A stretch of DNA of 64,000 bases from Flammeovirgaceae bacterium UBA1842 (GCA_002338655.1 DDIU01000019.1:44805-108804), one strand, 5' to 3'. Positions 24,067 to 33,734 are shown, numbered from the stretch's first letter. Numbers and translations are program-made. Notes: generated by a model not told the origin, from the letters alone.

Positions 24067-26465
24067 TATATATCTGGGTATTTTGAAGGATCAACTTCAT
24101 TCATAAGTTGATATACCTTGTCAAAAACTTCTTCCACATTGGGTTTGGAGAAATAATCTCCGTCAGAAGAATATGCTGGCCTGTGTTCTTTAGAAGTAAT
24201 TGTGATTGGTTTAGAATCCAAATATCTATACGCTCCTTGTTCTTCCAATACTTTTTGCATCATAAATGCAGAAGCCCCTCCAGGTACATCTTCATCTGCA
24301 AAAACAACCCTATTCGTTTTCATTACTGATTTGACTATATCCTGATTCAAATCAAACGGCAAAAGTGACTGTACGTCAATTACTTCAGATGAAATACCCA
24401 TTCCTTCTAGTTGATCTGCAGCCTCCATTACCACCCTACACATCGAACCATAAGTAACAATTGTTACATCACTACCTTCCTTTATTGTCTCTACTTTTCC
24501 AATTGGAACGGTAAACTCACCTATATTATCAGGGGTTTTCTCTTTTAACCTGTAACCATTCAGACATTCTATAATCAACGCTGGGTCATCAGATTTAAGC
24601 ATGGTATTATAAAATCCAGCTGCCTGTGTCATATTCCTTGGAACAAGCACATAAATCCCTCTGAGGCTATTCAAAATCATTCCCATTGGTGATCCAGAGT
24701 GCCATAGCCCTTCCAGTCTGTGACCTCTGGTCCTAATGATCAAAGGGGCTTTTTGCCCACCTTTCGTTCTATACTGTAAGCAGGCCAAATCATCAGATAG
24801 TATTTGGATGGCATATAATAAATAATCCAGATATTGTATCTCCGCAATGGGTCTTAACCCCCTCAGTGCTGCTCCAATTCCTTGCCCTACAATGGTACAC
24901 TCCCTAATACCTGTATCACTTACCCTTAACTCACCATATTTATCCTGTAATCCGGCAAAGGCCTGATTCACATCCCCTATCTTACCCACGTCCTCACCAA
25001 AAGCCAACACCCTTGGATCACGGGCCAATGCTGCATCAAAGCAAGCCAATAGTACTTCACGTCCATCCACCATAGCCGAGCTATCAGAATATTCTGCTTT
25101 TACTTCAGTCACCTTTAAAGCAGATTCCGCAGACTCACTATATAACATAGAGCTAAAATTGTCATGGTTTTCTTCATTGGCTTTCTCGAGCCAATCAAGC
25201 AATCCCTGTTTTTTAGTCTGATCAATACCTTGCAATAATCTTAAGGCTTTTTTTACAGCTTTATAGCTATCCAATCTTATTGGATTAACTGCCTTAGTAA
25301 GCTCCGCCTTTATTTCTGCAAGTCCTGTAATTTCCGGATTCTCATTGATAGTGGTTTCCAACCCTGCGATAGCTCCTTGCTGCGGCTCTTGAATAGAATC
25401 ATTAAACGCTTTCCAAGCAGCTTCTTTAGCTATTTTTGCAGTGCGCTTTGACTCTTTCTCGATCTCATCCAGCTCTTCCGGATCAGCTATCCCTTGTTCA
25501 ATGATCCAACTCCTAAATTTTTTGTTGCAATCGTACTCATCTTCCCATTGCAATCTACTTTTTGATTTATAACGCTCATGCGAACCCGAAGTAGAGTGTC
25601 CTTGAGGTTGCGTCATCTGTTGTACGTGTACCATTGTTGGCACATGTTCATTTCTTGATATTTCGGCTGCTTGTGCATAGGTCTTAATCAACCCATCATA
25701 ATCCCATCCGTTGACTGTGAATATTTCTAGACCTGCATTTTTCTTATCACGTTGGAATCCCATCAAAACGGAGGAAATATTACCCTTTGTAGTATGATAT
25801 TCCTTTGGCACAGAAATGCCATATTCATCATCCCAAATGGAAATTAACATAGGTACTTGAAGTACTCCCGCTGCATTGATCGTTTCATAAAACATACCTT
25901 CTGAGGTGGAGGCATTACCTATCGTTCCAAAAGCGACTTCGTTCCCATTAATGCTAAATTGCTTTAGCGATTTAAGGCCTTTATTATGCCTATACAATTT
26001 GGAAGCATACGCCAACCCTAAAAGTCTTGGCATTTGTGAGGCTGTAGGCGACACATCAGAACTACTGTTTTTCTCATTTACTAAGTTTTTCCAATTGCCA
26101 TCTTCGTCAAGTAGCCGTGTGGAAAAATGTCCATTCATCAATCTACCTGCCGATGAAGGTTCGGCATTTACATCTGTATGCGCATATAACTGAGCAAAGT
26201 ATTCTTGAATTGTCAATTGACCAATGGCAAACATAAATGTCTGGTCACGGTAATAACCGGAACGGAAATCACCATTCTTAAAAGCTTTAGCCATTGCTAA
26301 CTGAGCCACCTCTTTGCCATCACCAAAAATGCCGAATTTAGCCTTACCCATAAAAACTTCCTTTCTACCCAGTAAACTGGCCTCCCTGCTTTCACAAGCC
26401 AGCCTATAATCAGCTAAAATTTCAAGTGCTTTTTGGTTTTTTTTTGGAGTCTTAGTCGTATTCAA
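24063..26465 (-). CDS. 2-oxoacid dehydrogenase E1, alpha and beta subunits fused
   Basis: 800-residue thiamine diphosphate enzyme combining E1-alpha (about 1-400) and E1-beta (about 455-800; GREVLLACFDAALARDPRVLAFGEDVG). It would decarboxylate branched-chain or related 2-oxoacids and load acyl groups onto a lipoylated E2, which is not in this window. In the cofactor site the usual GDG...NN is replaced by GNAST (183-187) and WDDEYGIS (211-218). The start appears to be TTG at 26463-26465, since an in-frame TAA lies just upstream and the next Met (residue 39) is inside conserved sequence. It converges with the lipoprotein gene. Confidence 0.9.
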   Translation of the reverse strand: MNTTKTPKKNQKALEILADYRLACESREASLLGRKEVFMGKAKFGIFGDGKEVAQLAMAKAFKNGDFRSGYYRDQTFMFAIGQLTIQEYFAQLYAHTDVNAEPSSAGRLMNGHFSTRLLDEDGNWKNLVNEKNSSSDVSPTASQMPRLLGLAYASKLYRHNKGLKSLKQFSINGNEVAFGTIGNASTSEGMFYETINAAGVLQVPMLISIWDDEYGISVPKEYHTTKGNISSVLMGFQRDKKNAGLEIFTVNGWDYDGLIKTYAQAAEISRNEHVPTMVHVQQMTQPQGHSTSGSHERYKSKSRLQWEDEYDCNKKFRSWIIEQGIADPEELDEIEKESKRTAKIAKEAAWKAFNDSIQEPQQGAIAGLETTINENPEITGLAEIKAELTKAVNPIRLDSYKAVKKALRLLQGIDQTKKQGLLDWLEKANEENHDNFSSMLYSESAESALKVTEVKAEYSDSSAMVDGREVLLACFDAALARDPRVLAFGEDVGKIGDVNQAFAGLQDKYGELRVSDTGIRECTIVGQGIGAALRGLRPIAEIQYLDYLLYAIQILSDDLACLQYRTKGGQKAPLIIRTRGHRLEGLWHSGSPMGMILNSLRGIYVLVPRNMTQAAGFYNTMLKSDDPALIIECLNGYRLKEKTPDNIGEFTVPIGKVETIKEGSDVTIVTYGSMCRVVMEAADQLEGMGISSEVIDVQSLLPFDLNQDIVKSVMKTNRVVFADEDVPGGASAFMMQKVLEEQGAYRYLDSKPITITSKEHRPAYSSDGDYFSKPNVEEVFDKVYQLMNEVDPSKYPDIY

Positions 26466-26742
26466 TAGTCTAAATCTTTAGTGAATGGAATGACTATGGC
26501 TAGTCAAAAGATGTGCAAAAATAATGAAATGACACCATGTTACAAATTCGTGTTAAATACATTGGGTAAAAGAGTTGTTCTAATCCCTTAAAAATGCATA
26601 ATTCTCTATTTCAAATTAAGGTTTTTGCAATATTATATTGCCCGTTTTTGACTAAAATGAAATATACTTCTGAATAATAAAAATTAATCTCTTTCTCCAT
26701 TATATTATTTCGTTGGAGGGCTAATGAATGAGCCGGACTTAT

Positions 26743-26750
26743 TATATTTG
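26743..26750 (+). promoter_or_regulatory. TAnnTTTG-like -7 box upstream of ald
   Basis: The 308-bp gap between the divergent E1 and ald genes is AT-rich and holds no gene I can support. tatatttg fits the Bacteroidota -7 consensus TAnnTTTG and lies 23 bp before the ald ATG, giving a short leader. No convincing -33 TTTG at the expected spacing is visible, so the assignment is tentative. Confidence 0.4.
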
Positions 26751-26773
26751 CGCATTATTAAACAGTTTCACTC

Positions 26774-27889
26774 ATGATTATAGGTGTACCCAAAGAAATT
26801 AAAAACAATGAAAATAGAGTGGCCCTTACTCCGGCTGGTGCAATAGAACTAGTTAAAAGAGGTCATCAGGTTTATGTTCAATCTACGGCTGGTGAAGGAA
26901 GTGGATTTATTGATAGTGATTACGAAACAGCTGGTGCTAAAATGCTCCCAACAATTGAGGACACCTATGCCATTGCTGATATGATAATGAAGGTTAAAGA
27001 GCCCATTGAATCGGAATATAAATTAATCAAAAAGGATCAACTCGTATTTACATATTTTCATTTTGCTTCATATGAGCCTCTAACTAAAGCAATGATCGAG
27101 AGCAAGTCGATTTGCTTGGCTTATGAAACTGTTGAAAAACCTGATCGCAGCTTACCCCTACTTATACCCATGTCTGAAGTGGCAGGTAGAATGTCCATCC
27201 AGGAAGGTGCCAAATATCTTGAGAAACCTTTGAAAGGAAGAGGTATCTTATTAGGTGGTGTACCTGGCGTAAGACCAGCTAAAGTATTAATACTAGGCGG
27301 TGGTGTAGTTGGAACAAATGCTGCAAAAATGGCTGCAGGGCTAGGTGCGGACGTTACTATCATGGATACGAATCTAGCTAGATTGAGATATCTTGATGAT
27401 GTAATGCCAGCCAACGTAAATACGTTTATGTCAAATGAGTATAACATCCGTGAGCTTATCACAACACACGATTTAATAGTAGGCGCTGTATTAATACCTG
27501 GAGCTAAAGCCCCTAAACTTATTACCCGGGATATGCTAAAAGACATGCTTCCAGGTGCTGTACTTGTAGACGTTGCTGTTGACCAAGGTGGATGTATTGA
27601 AACCTGTAAACCTACTACCCATGAAGATCCTACTTTCATTATCGATGATGTAGTACATTATTGTGTGGCTAACATGCCAGGGGCAGTGCCTTACACTTCT
27701 ACATTGGCCTTAACTAATGCTACCCTACCCTATGCTATTCAATTGGCAAATAAAGGCTGGGTAAAGGCTTGTAAGGAAAACAACGAACTTAAACTTGGCC
27801 TTAATATCATTAATGGTGAAGTCGTTTATAAAGCAGTTGCTGAGGCGTTCAACTTACCGTTTAAAGAAGTCGAATCGTTCTTGAACTAA
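26774..27889 (+). CDS. ald: Alanine dehydrogenase
   Basis: NAD-dependent oxidative deamination of L-alanine to pyruvate and ammonium, cytoplasmic and reversible. At 371 residues it is full length. Family residues are present: R15 in NNENRVALTP, K75 in MKVKEP, H96 in YFHFAS, and the Rossmann motif GGGVVGTNAAKMAAGLGADVT (about 174-194, long by one residue of quotation) followed by the acidic D. The C-terminal DQGG and MPGAVP blocks are also present. It is monocistronic, closed by the terminator at 27899-27927. Confidence 0.95.
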   Translation: MIIGVPKEIKNNENRVALTPAGAIELVKRGHQVYVQSTAGEGSGFIDSDYETAGAKMLPTIEDTYAIADMIMKVKEPIESEYKLIKKDQLVFTYFHFASYEPLTKAMIESKSICLAYETVEKPDRSLPLLIPMSEVAGRMSIQEGAKYLEKPLKGRGILLGGVPGVRPAKVLILGGGVVGTNAAKMAAGLGADVTIMDTNLARLRYLDDVMPANVNTFMSNEYNIRELITTHDLIVGAVLIPGAKAPKLITRDMLKDMLPGAVLVDVAVDQGGCIETCKPTTHEDPTFIIDDVVHYCVANMPGAVPYTSTLALTNATLPYAIQLANKGWVKACKENNELKLGLNIINGEVVYKAVAEAFNLPFKEVESFLN

Positions 27890-27898
27890 TACATTAAT

Positions 27899-27927
27899 AT
27901 GAAGGCTACCCAAAAAGTAGCCTTCAT
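27899..27927. terminator. Bidirectional intrinsic terminator
   Basis: An 11-bp perfect stem (atgaaggctac / gtagccttcat) with a seven-base loop. It is placed between the convergent ald and HSDR_N-like genes; its right arm covers the stop codon of the minus-strand gene. AT-rich flanks on both sides fit termination in both directions. Confidence 0.8.
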
Positions 27928-28364
27928 TTATAATTAGGGATATTGTCAATAAATTTATAATCACCCCTTTCCGAAAGCTCACAACAAAAGTGATTAATGC
28001 CATTGGTAAGGAGTAAGTATTTAGATTTTAATTTTGCATTATAAAGTGACAATTGGTCAAGGGCTAACTGATTGATTTTGACATTGAATGATTTACATTC
28101 CACCAACAACTGACTTGTTCCGTCAGGGTTATATGCTACAACATCCGTTCTTTTTGATAATTTATTATAGTAAAGACCGGATTCGACTTTTATCAATGAT
28201 TTAGGGTAATTTAAATGATTAATAAGATAGTGGACAATATGTTGACGAACCCATTCCTCAGGCTGAAGAATTACATATTTTTTTCTAATAATATCAAAAA
28301 TTTCAATATTGCCTTCATTTTTTCTGATATTACACTGGAATTCCGGAAGGTTTAGTTTCAACAT
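27924..28364 (-). CDS. HSDR_N-like (type I restriction R protein N-terminal) nuclease-fold protein
   Basis: About 146 residues forming a stand-alone PD-(D/E)XK-type domain of the HSDR_N_2 group. TDVVAYNPDG and LLVECKSFN provide the D...ExK catalytic signature, and EEWVRQHIVHYLI is the conserved helix before it. The family is common in Bacteroidota without any restriction partners, and its function is unknown. The ATG at 28362-28364 (MLKLNLPEF) matches the usual family N-terminus better than the ATG at 28394, which would abut the amn start exactly. Confidence 0.78.
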   Translation of the reverse strand: MLKLNLPEFQCNIRKNEGNIEIFDIIRKKYVILQPEEWVRQHIVHYLINHLNYPKSLIKVESGLYYNKLSKRTDVVAYNPDGTSQLLVECKSFNVKINQLALDQLSLYNAKLKSKYLLLTNGINHFCCELSERGDYKFIDNIPNYK

Positions 28365-28394
28365 GCTCAAATTAAAGTAAAAAGGATCAATCAT

Positions 28395-29165
28395 ATGAAA
28401 ACAAAAAAGGATATTATTGAAAATTGGCTCCCAAGGTATACGGGAACTGCTTTGGAGGATTTTGGAAAGTATATCTTATTGACCAATTTTAGTAACTACG
28501 TTGAAAAATTTGCAGAAAAATTCGGTTGTGAAATCCAAGGTGTTGGCAAGGCAATGCAAACTGCCACAGCTAATGATATTACAATAATCAATTTTGGGAT
28601 GGGTAGTGCCATGGCTGCTACCATTATGGATTTAATTGCAGCCATTGAGCCAAAAGGAGCACTGTTTTTAGGTAAATGTGGTGGGATAAAAAAGAAAACA
28701 AAACTGGGCGACCTTATTTTACCCATAGCCGCCATTAGAGGAGAAGGAACAAGCAACGAATACTTACCCATAGAAATACCTGCCTTGCCCTCGTTTAGTC
28801 TACAGCGTGCGGTAAGCTCGATGATTAAAAAACATCAACTCGATTATTGGACAGGCACTGTATATACTACCAATAGACGAGTTTGGGAGCACGATAAAGA
28901 ATTCAAGAAGAAGTTAAGAAAGATGCGAGCCATGTGCGTTGATATGGAGACTGCCACAATATTTACGGTAGGGTTCAAAAATGAAATTCCTAGAGGTGCA
29001 CTTTTATTGGTATCTGATAATCCCATGATACCGGATGGCGTAAAGACTTCAGAAAGTGATGCCGGGGTTACTTCTAAATTTGTTGAGAAGCATCTTGAAA
29101 TAGGTATTGATGCATTAATGGAATTAATTAATTCTGGCGATTCAGTCAAACACTTGAAATATTAA
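28395..29165 (+). CDS. amn: AMP nucleosidase (phosphorylase family)
   Basis: Cleaves AMP to adenine and ribose 5-phosphate in purine salvage. It is the 256-residue single-domain form seen in Bacteroidota; the E. coli enzyme is about twice as long. Conserved features are GMGSAMAATIMDL, LFLGKCGGIKKKTKLGDLILP, the catalytic CVDMETATIF and VSDNPMIPDG. An aaagga element ends about ten bases before the ATG. The stop overlaps the next start (TAATG), linking it to the SLC13-type permease. Confidence 0.9.
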   Translation: MKTKKDIIENWLPRYTGTALEDFGKYILLTNFSNYVEKFAEKFGCEIQGVGKAMQTATANDITIINFGMGSAMAATIMDLIAAIEPKGALFLGKCGGIKKKTKLGDLILPIAAIRGEGTSNEYLPIEIPALPSFSLQRAVSSMIKKHQLDYWTGTVYTTNRRVWEHDKEFKKKLRKMRAMCVDMETATIFTVGFKNEIPRGALLLVSDNPMIPDGVKTSESDAGVTSKFVEKHLEIGIDALMELINSGDSVKHLKY

Positions 29166-30958
29166 TGGCTTTCTCACTTCCTTTAGATGTAATGCCTTTT
29201 GTGGTTTTAGGAGTGATCGCCTTGCTCTTTGTTTTATTATATAGTGAAGTTGTAAAACCAACAGTCAGCTTTCTTATTGCCGTACTTACTTTATTGCTAT
29301 CGGGAATATTGTCCCCTCGTGATGTTCTTGAAGGGTTTTCAAATCAGTCCATTGCCAGTATTGTTCTGATTATTTTAATTACAGCTGGATTAAGATCAAA
29401 TTTCAATATAGAAAAATTCCTTGATGTCCTGTTTGGGAAATCTAAATCCTATAAGAGGTTTCTAGCATCAATGATGTCAAAAGTTGCCTTACTTTCATCT
29501 TTTGTTAACAATACACCCGTTGTTGTCTTGATGACTCCGTATGTCTTTCAATGGGGCAAAAAAAACAATATCTCCCCATCCAAATTACTGATACCACTTA
29601 GTTATGCTACCATTATTGGCGGAATGATAACAATTATAGGTACATCAACTACGCTTGTGCTCAATGGTTTCTTAATGAAGAATAATATTGAACCAATTAA
29701 TGCCATTGATCTATTGATTGTGGGCTTAACTGTAGCAGTTTTTTGCCTTACGTTTTTATTTGCCATCAGCAATAAATTATTGCCCGATAAAAAAGATTTA
29801 ATCGAGACATTTGAAGGATCAAAAAGAGAATATTTGATAGAAAAAAGGATAAGTAAAAATTCTGAGTTAATTGGCAAACGGGTTATTGACGGTGGGTTAA
29901 GGAATCTATCCGGTGTATATCTTGTAGAGATTGTCAGGGGACATCAACTCATATCACCTGTAAACCCAAATGAAATAATAGAAAAAAATGACATCCTCAT
30001 TTTTGCTGGAAACACAGATAAAATTGTTGATCTAACATTATCAAAAATAGGGATAGAACTACCTGCTAAATTAAAAACCGCCAACACAGAGCCAGTTCGT
30101 GTTGTTGAAGCTGTAATAAGTGCTAACAATAGTCTCATTGGCAAAACAATCAAAGAAGCCAAGTTTAGGGAAAGATATGATGCAGCGGTGGTGGCCATTC
30201 ACAGAAATGGTGAAAAGCTAAGCGGAAAAATTGGTTGGATAGAGATTAAGCCTGGAGATGTATTATTAATGTACGTAGGTAATACATTTATAAATAGGGT
30301 AAGCGTCTATAAAGATTTGTACATTATTTCAGGAGATCAAACAATAAGCACCCCAAACAATGCTAGTCGTTGGAAATTACCTATTCTTTTATCATTAATA
30401 TCAATACTGTTGATCTCACAGGTCTTTGCCTTGTTTCAATCACTTCTTATCATATTTAGTGCAATGGTTCTGATGAAACTCGTGACTTTACAAAATGTAA
30501 AACGGGATCTCGACATCAACCTTGTAGTGATTCTTGTGCTGTCATTGGCCATAGGCCAGGCAATGGTAAACACAGGCAGTGGGGCACTAATCGCTCATGA
30601 AGTGGTTAATTATTTACATCCTTTCGGAAACATTGCTGTACTAATTGGTATAGCTGTTATTACAACTATTCTCACCTCTTTTATAACTAATGTAGGGGCT
30701 GTGGCAATAGCCTTTCCTCTGGCACTAGCAGCTACTTCCAATTTAGGTATCAATGGTGCTCCATTTTACTTGGCAGTGGCATTCTCAGCTTCTGCAGCCT
30801 TTCTTACACCCATTGGCTATCAGACTAATTTAATCGTATTTGGCCCTGGGGGCTATAAATTCAAAGACTTCTTAAAAATCGGATTACCGGTAACCGTCCT
30901 GTACCTAACGGTTGCATTAGTAAGCATCGTCCTACTTTACCCTGAAGTTTTCAATTAG
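29165..30958 (+). CDS. SLC13/DASS family permease with two TrkA-C domains
   Basis: 597-residue inner-membrane transporter. The N-terminal transmembrane half contains the helical-hairpin motifs SFVNNTPVVVLMTP and GTSTTLVLNG. Two RCK/TrkA-C regulatory domains follow (about 225-300 and 310-375), then a second transmembrane half with SFITNVGAVAIAFP and TPIGYQTNLIV. This arrangement belongs to sodium-coupled sulfate/dicarboxylate-type carriers with a cytosolic ligand-binding insert. The substrate is not readable. Translationally coupled to amn; its last eight bases overlap the convergent MFS gene. Confidence 0.88.
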   Translation: MAFSLPLDVMPFVVLGVIALLFVLLYSEVVKPTVSFLIAVLTLLLSGILSPRDVLEGFSNQSIASIVLIILITAGLRSNFNIEKFLDVLFGKSKSYKRFLASMMSKVALLSSFVNNTPVVVLMTPYVFQWGKKNNISPSKLLIPLSYATIIGGMITIIGTSTTLVLNGFLMKNNIEPINAIDLLIVGLTVAVFCLTFLFAISNKLLPDKKDLIETFEGSKREYLIEKRISKNSELIGKRVIDGGLRNLSGVYLVEIVRGHQLISPVNPNEIIEKNDILIFAGNTDKIVDLTLSKIGIELPAKLKTANTEPVRVVEAVISANNSLIGKTIKEAKFRERYDAAVVAIHRNGEKLSGKIGWIEIKPGDVLLMYVGNTFINRVSVYKDLYIISGDQTISTPNNASRWKLPILLSLISILLISQVFALFQSLLIIFSAMVLMKLVTLQNVKRDLDINLVVILVLSLAIGQAMVNTGSGALIAHEVVNYLHPFGNIAVLIGIAVITTILTSFITNVGAVAIAFPLALAATSNLGINGAPFYLAVAFSASAAFLTPIGYQTNLIVFGPGGYKFKDFLKIGLPVTVLYLTVALVSIVLLYPEVFN

Positions 30959-32267
30959 CCGATGGTTCTACCGGGATTCTCTTTCCTATTTTAGGAAGTT
31001 TTAATAAAACCAAAAATCCCATACCTACAATAAAAAATAACATTAAGGCCAACACACTGTTCCTCATGTTGTTGGTTAGTTGATCGATCAAGGCGTAGGA
31101 AAATGTACCGACCACTATGGAGAGGTTGTATGTAACATCATAAAAACTAAAATACGAGGCATGATCCTTTGTATTAATAGGGATGAGTTTAGCAAATGTC
31201 GATCTTGACAGTGATTGTATACCGCCCATTACCAAGCCAACTACAAATGCCAATACATAAAACTCGTATTCATTATAAACAAAATACGCACCCAAACAGA
31301 CAAAAATCCAAATGAAGACCATTGTGAGCAATGAGAACTTATTACCTTTCATTTTTGAAAGTTTAGCAAAGGAGGTTGCTCCCACAATTGCCACGAGTTG
31401 AATAATTAATACGGTAATAATTAACTTCCCCGAATCTAGTTTCAACTCTTTTGATCCAAAAGTAGCAGCCAGGTACATTACGGTCTGCACACCCATATTA
31501 TAAAAAAAGAATGCTAAAAGAAATATCTTCATCATTCTTATTTGAATTACCGCTTTGAATACTTTGTGCAGTTGTCTATAACCCTCAGAGAAAATATTCC
31601 CTTTGGGTTTTACTCCAAATACATTATCAGGTACTTGTGAAAATGTAATCTGTGAAAACCCAATCCACCACAATCCCACCATTAGAAATGAAAACCGTGT
31701 AGCAGCGCCTTTATCTACAAATCCAAATGAATCGAACATTTCGATCATTACGAGGTTAATAATCAATAAAATAACCCCTCCAATGTAACCTAGGGAATAC
31801 CCCTTAGCGCTTACCTTATCAAACCGATCTTCAGTAGCTATTTCAGGTAGAAAAGCATCATAAAACACCAGACTGCCTGAATAACCTATACTTGCCAAAA
31901 TAGAGCATATAATTGCCCACTCCACATTATCGCCCGTAAAAAAATAAAGGCCTATACAAGCAAATGAGCCGATATAAACAAATATTTTCATGAACAGCTT
32001 CTTCTTACCACTATAATCAGCAATACCAGATAAGATGGGTATTATGGCAGCAACAAATAGAAATGAGAACGAAAGTGAATAGGAATATAGAACAGAGTTT
32101 GAAATGCTCAGTCCAAAAAAATCAACATAGAAGTTTCCATTAGCATCAGTAGTAACTGCATTGTAATAAATTGGAAAAATAGCGGAGGTAATTACAAGGG
32201 AGTATACTGAATTAGCCCAATCGTACATGCACCAAGCATTGATTGTTTTCTGGTTGTTCAACTGCAT
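30951..32267 (-). CDS. MFS transporter, UMF1/Atg22-like
   Basis: 438-residue protein with about twelve membrane helices. The N-terminal NAWCMYDWANSVYSLVI is the hallmark of the UMF1 family, which contains the yeast vacuolar amino-acid effluxer Atg22; GYIGGVILL and GLVMGGIQSLSRSTFA are further family signatures. Export of amino acids or peptides is a guess from the family. It lies downstream of the terminator ending the ExbB/ExbD operon, so it likely has its own promoter in the 80-bp gap. Confidence 0.88.
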   Translation of the reverse strand: MQLNNQKTINAWCMYDWANSVYSLVITSAIFPIYYNAVTTDANGNFYVDFFGLSISNSVLYSYSLSFSFLFVAAIIPILSGIADYSGKKKLFMKIFVYIGSFACIGLYFFTGDNVEWAIICSILASIGYSGSLVFYDAFLPEIATEDRFDKVSAKGYSLGYIGGVILLIINLVMIEMFDSFGFVDKGAATRFSFLMVGLWWIGFSQITFSQVPDNVFGVKPKGNIFSEGYRQLHKVFKAVIQIRMMKIFLLAFFFYNMGVQTVMYLAATFGSKELKLDSGKLIITVLIIQLVAIVGATSFAKLSKMKGNKFSLLTMVFIWIFVCLGAYFVYNEYEFYVLAFVVGLVMGGIQSLSRSTFAKLIPINTKDHASYFSFYDVTYNLSIVVGTFSYALIDQLTNNMRNSVLALMLFFIVGMGFLVLLKLPKIGKRIPVEPSAN

Positions 32268-32283
32268 TTGCTCAATTACTTAA

Positions 32284-32325
32284 AATAAAAAAGGGCTACT
32301 GATATATACAGATAGCCCCTTTTTA
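32284..32325 (-). terminator. Intrinsic terminator of the ExbB/ExbD operon
   Basis: A hairpin formed by gggctactg and cagatagccc (one bulged base) around atatata. On the minus strand it is followed by a T-rich tract (cttttttatttta). It lies 21-63 bp downstream of the last exbD-like stop. Confidence 0.75.
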
Positions 32326-32346
32326 TTACTTTATCTTTTAAATACT

Positions 32347-32808
32347 TTATTGTGGTACTTCTTGGATTGTGGAATACAATAACTTTCTTGCATTAGCTTT
32401 CCTCAATTGAAGTTCAATATCCGAAATCAATCCTCGCTTTGCATCTTTATCCACCTTTAGTGCAATAGTGATTTGATCTCTTTCAACCTCATTCAATTTG
32501 TCCTTCTCTTGTGAAACCCAAAGCACAACATCTTTAGGCTCAATAAACACATCATTAGCTTGAATCCTTGGTTCACTTCCCCATTGATCTGTCTTTTTCG
32601 GTTCACCTACATAAAGGTAACTTACCAGTGACTTTCTCTCCAACTTTCGTAATTGAGTAGCTTCAGGAATCCGTTGCTTAACATTTATAGTAACCTCTCT
32701 TAACACAGTAGTTACCATAAAGAAAAAGAGTAACATAAATATGATATCAGGTAAGGCCGATGTAGGTATATCCTGACTGGTATTCGCTTTCTTTTTAAAC
32801 TTCGACAT
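32347..32808 (-). CDS. ExbD/TolR family protein (153 aa)
   Basis: Biopolymer transport component with one membrane helix. The sequence DIPTSALPDIIFMLLFFFMVTTVLRE (split over about residues 14-40) carries the essential proton-channel aspartate D22 of the ExbD helix. A periplasmic domain follows. It is the last gene of the operon, three bases after the other exbD-like gene. Unlike the 196-residue paralogue it lacks a large insertion. Likely part of a proton-motive-force motor that energises an outer-membrane or envelope process. Confidence 0.9.
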   Translation of the reverse strand: MSKFKKKANTSQDIPTSALPDIIFMLLFFFMVTTVLREVTINVKQRIPEATQLRKLERKSLVSYLYVGEPKKTDQWGSEPRIQANDVFIEPKDVVLWVSQEKDKLNEVERDQITIALKVDKDAKRGLISDIELQLRKANARKLLYSTIQEVPQ

Positions 32809-32811
32809 ATC

Positions 32812-33402
32812 TTAACCTCCAATTTTAGTTGGTTCTGCAATTGAAATATTCATAGGGAATTCAACTTCACCATCCTTTACTCCCCTACCAATATCATATA
32901 ATCTCTTATTGTCAGGTTCCTTTAGGTTATCAATTATTTTCCTCCATTGCTTGTTAGTAACCCCAGCGCGGTCAGCGTACATCTCATAATAAGCTGCCTG
33001 TACGTTATCCAGTACTTCAATGAACTTGGCTTGAGTAGTACCTCTATCCGTTTTCAATGAAACAATTGCTTTTTTAGGGTTATCTGATGACAATGGGTCT
33101 CTTCCGTTATTGTTAACAAAGTCCTTGATCATCTGCTTTATTTCTTTAGTGTCTGCAGTGAAGGGTTCGCCTTCAACTAGCATCTTATCAGCAGAATTTA
33201 TCTGAATCTTGAACAAATTCCTTTCAGGAATCTTGATATCAATATCCTCCATTTGATCTGGATCAGGAGGCAATGGGATAAGTAAACCTTTGTCATTAGC
33301 AATGGTGGTAGTTACCAGGAAAAATATCAAAAGTAAGAAGGCGATATCTGCCATCGAACTAGAGTTTATTTCCGGATTCTTTCTTCCCTTATTCCGAGCC
33401 AT
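32812..33402 (-). CDS. ExbD/TolR family protein (196 aa)
   Basis: Second ExbD-type component. The motif EINSSSMADIAFLLLIFFLVTTTIA contains the channel aspartate (D19) in a single helix. The periplasmic region is longer than usual (about 150 residues), including NGRDPLSSDNPKKAIVSLKTDRGT. Its ATG overlaps the stop of the 110-residue membrane protein gene (TAATG), so translation is coupled. Two different ExbD proteins per ExbB suggest a heteromeric motor. Confidence 0.9.
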   Translation of the reverse strand: MARNKGRKNPEINSSSMADIAFLLLIFFLVTTTIANDKGLLIPLPPDPDQMEDIDIKIPERNLFKIQINSADKMLVEGEPFTADTKEIKQMIKDFVNNNGRDPLSSDNPKKAIVSLKTDRGTTQAKFIEVLDNVQAAYYEMYADRAGVTNKQWRKIIDNLKEPDNKRLYDIGRGVKDGEVEFPMNISIAEPTKIGG

Positions 33403-33734
33403 TATTTTAAAGCTTTATTGATTTCTGTATAAACGATGCCAATCATCGCCACGATAAATAAGATGTACATTGCGATTAGTCCACCACCTACGAATTTTGA
33501 AACTCCAGCGGTCACACCTGCAGCCACAGCTTTTGCATTTAAGCCATCACCTGCAAATGCATAGCAGATAAAAAACAATATTACAAATCCTACAAGACCA
33601 CCAAGTGGTTTTACCAATGTCTTTGGATTGTCCATCGACTTGATGATAGGAAGCACCACCGCCCCTAGTATAGCCACCAAAACCATGGCATACGAAAGGT
33701 AAAGTGCTATATCAATTATTAACGATCCGTCCAT
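33402..33734 (-). CDS. Small three-helix membrane protein in ExbB/ExbD operon
   Basis: 110 residues with three predicted membrane helices (about 8-29, 44-63, 84-104) and no known domain. It lies 22 bp after the ExbB-like gene and is coupled to the following exbD-like gene. A glycine/alanine-rich linker (VAAGVTAGVSKFVGGG) separates helices two and three. The fixed place between ExbB and ExbD suggests an accessory subunit of the proton channel; nothing in the sequence proves this. Confidence 0.75.
   Translation of the reverse strand: MDGSLIIDIALYLSYAMVLVAILGAVVLPIIKSMDNPKTLVKPLGGLVGFVILFFICYAFAGDGLNAKAVAAGVTAGVSKFVGGGLIAMYILFIVAMIGIVYTEINKALK

Noticed and set aside
27121..27639. 172-residue minus-strand frame inside ald
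   Set aside because: Fully antisense to strongly conserved alanine dehydrogenase sequence; composition and lack of motifs point to a shadow frame.
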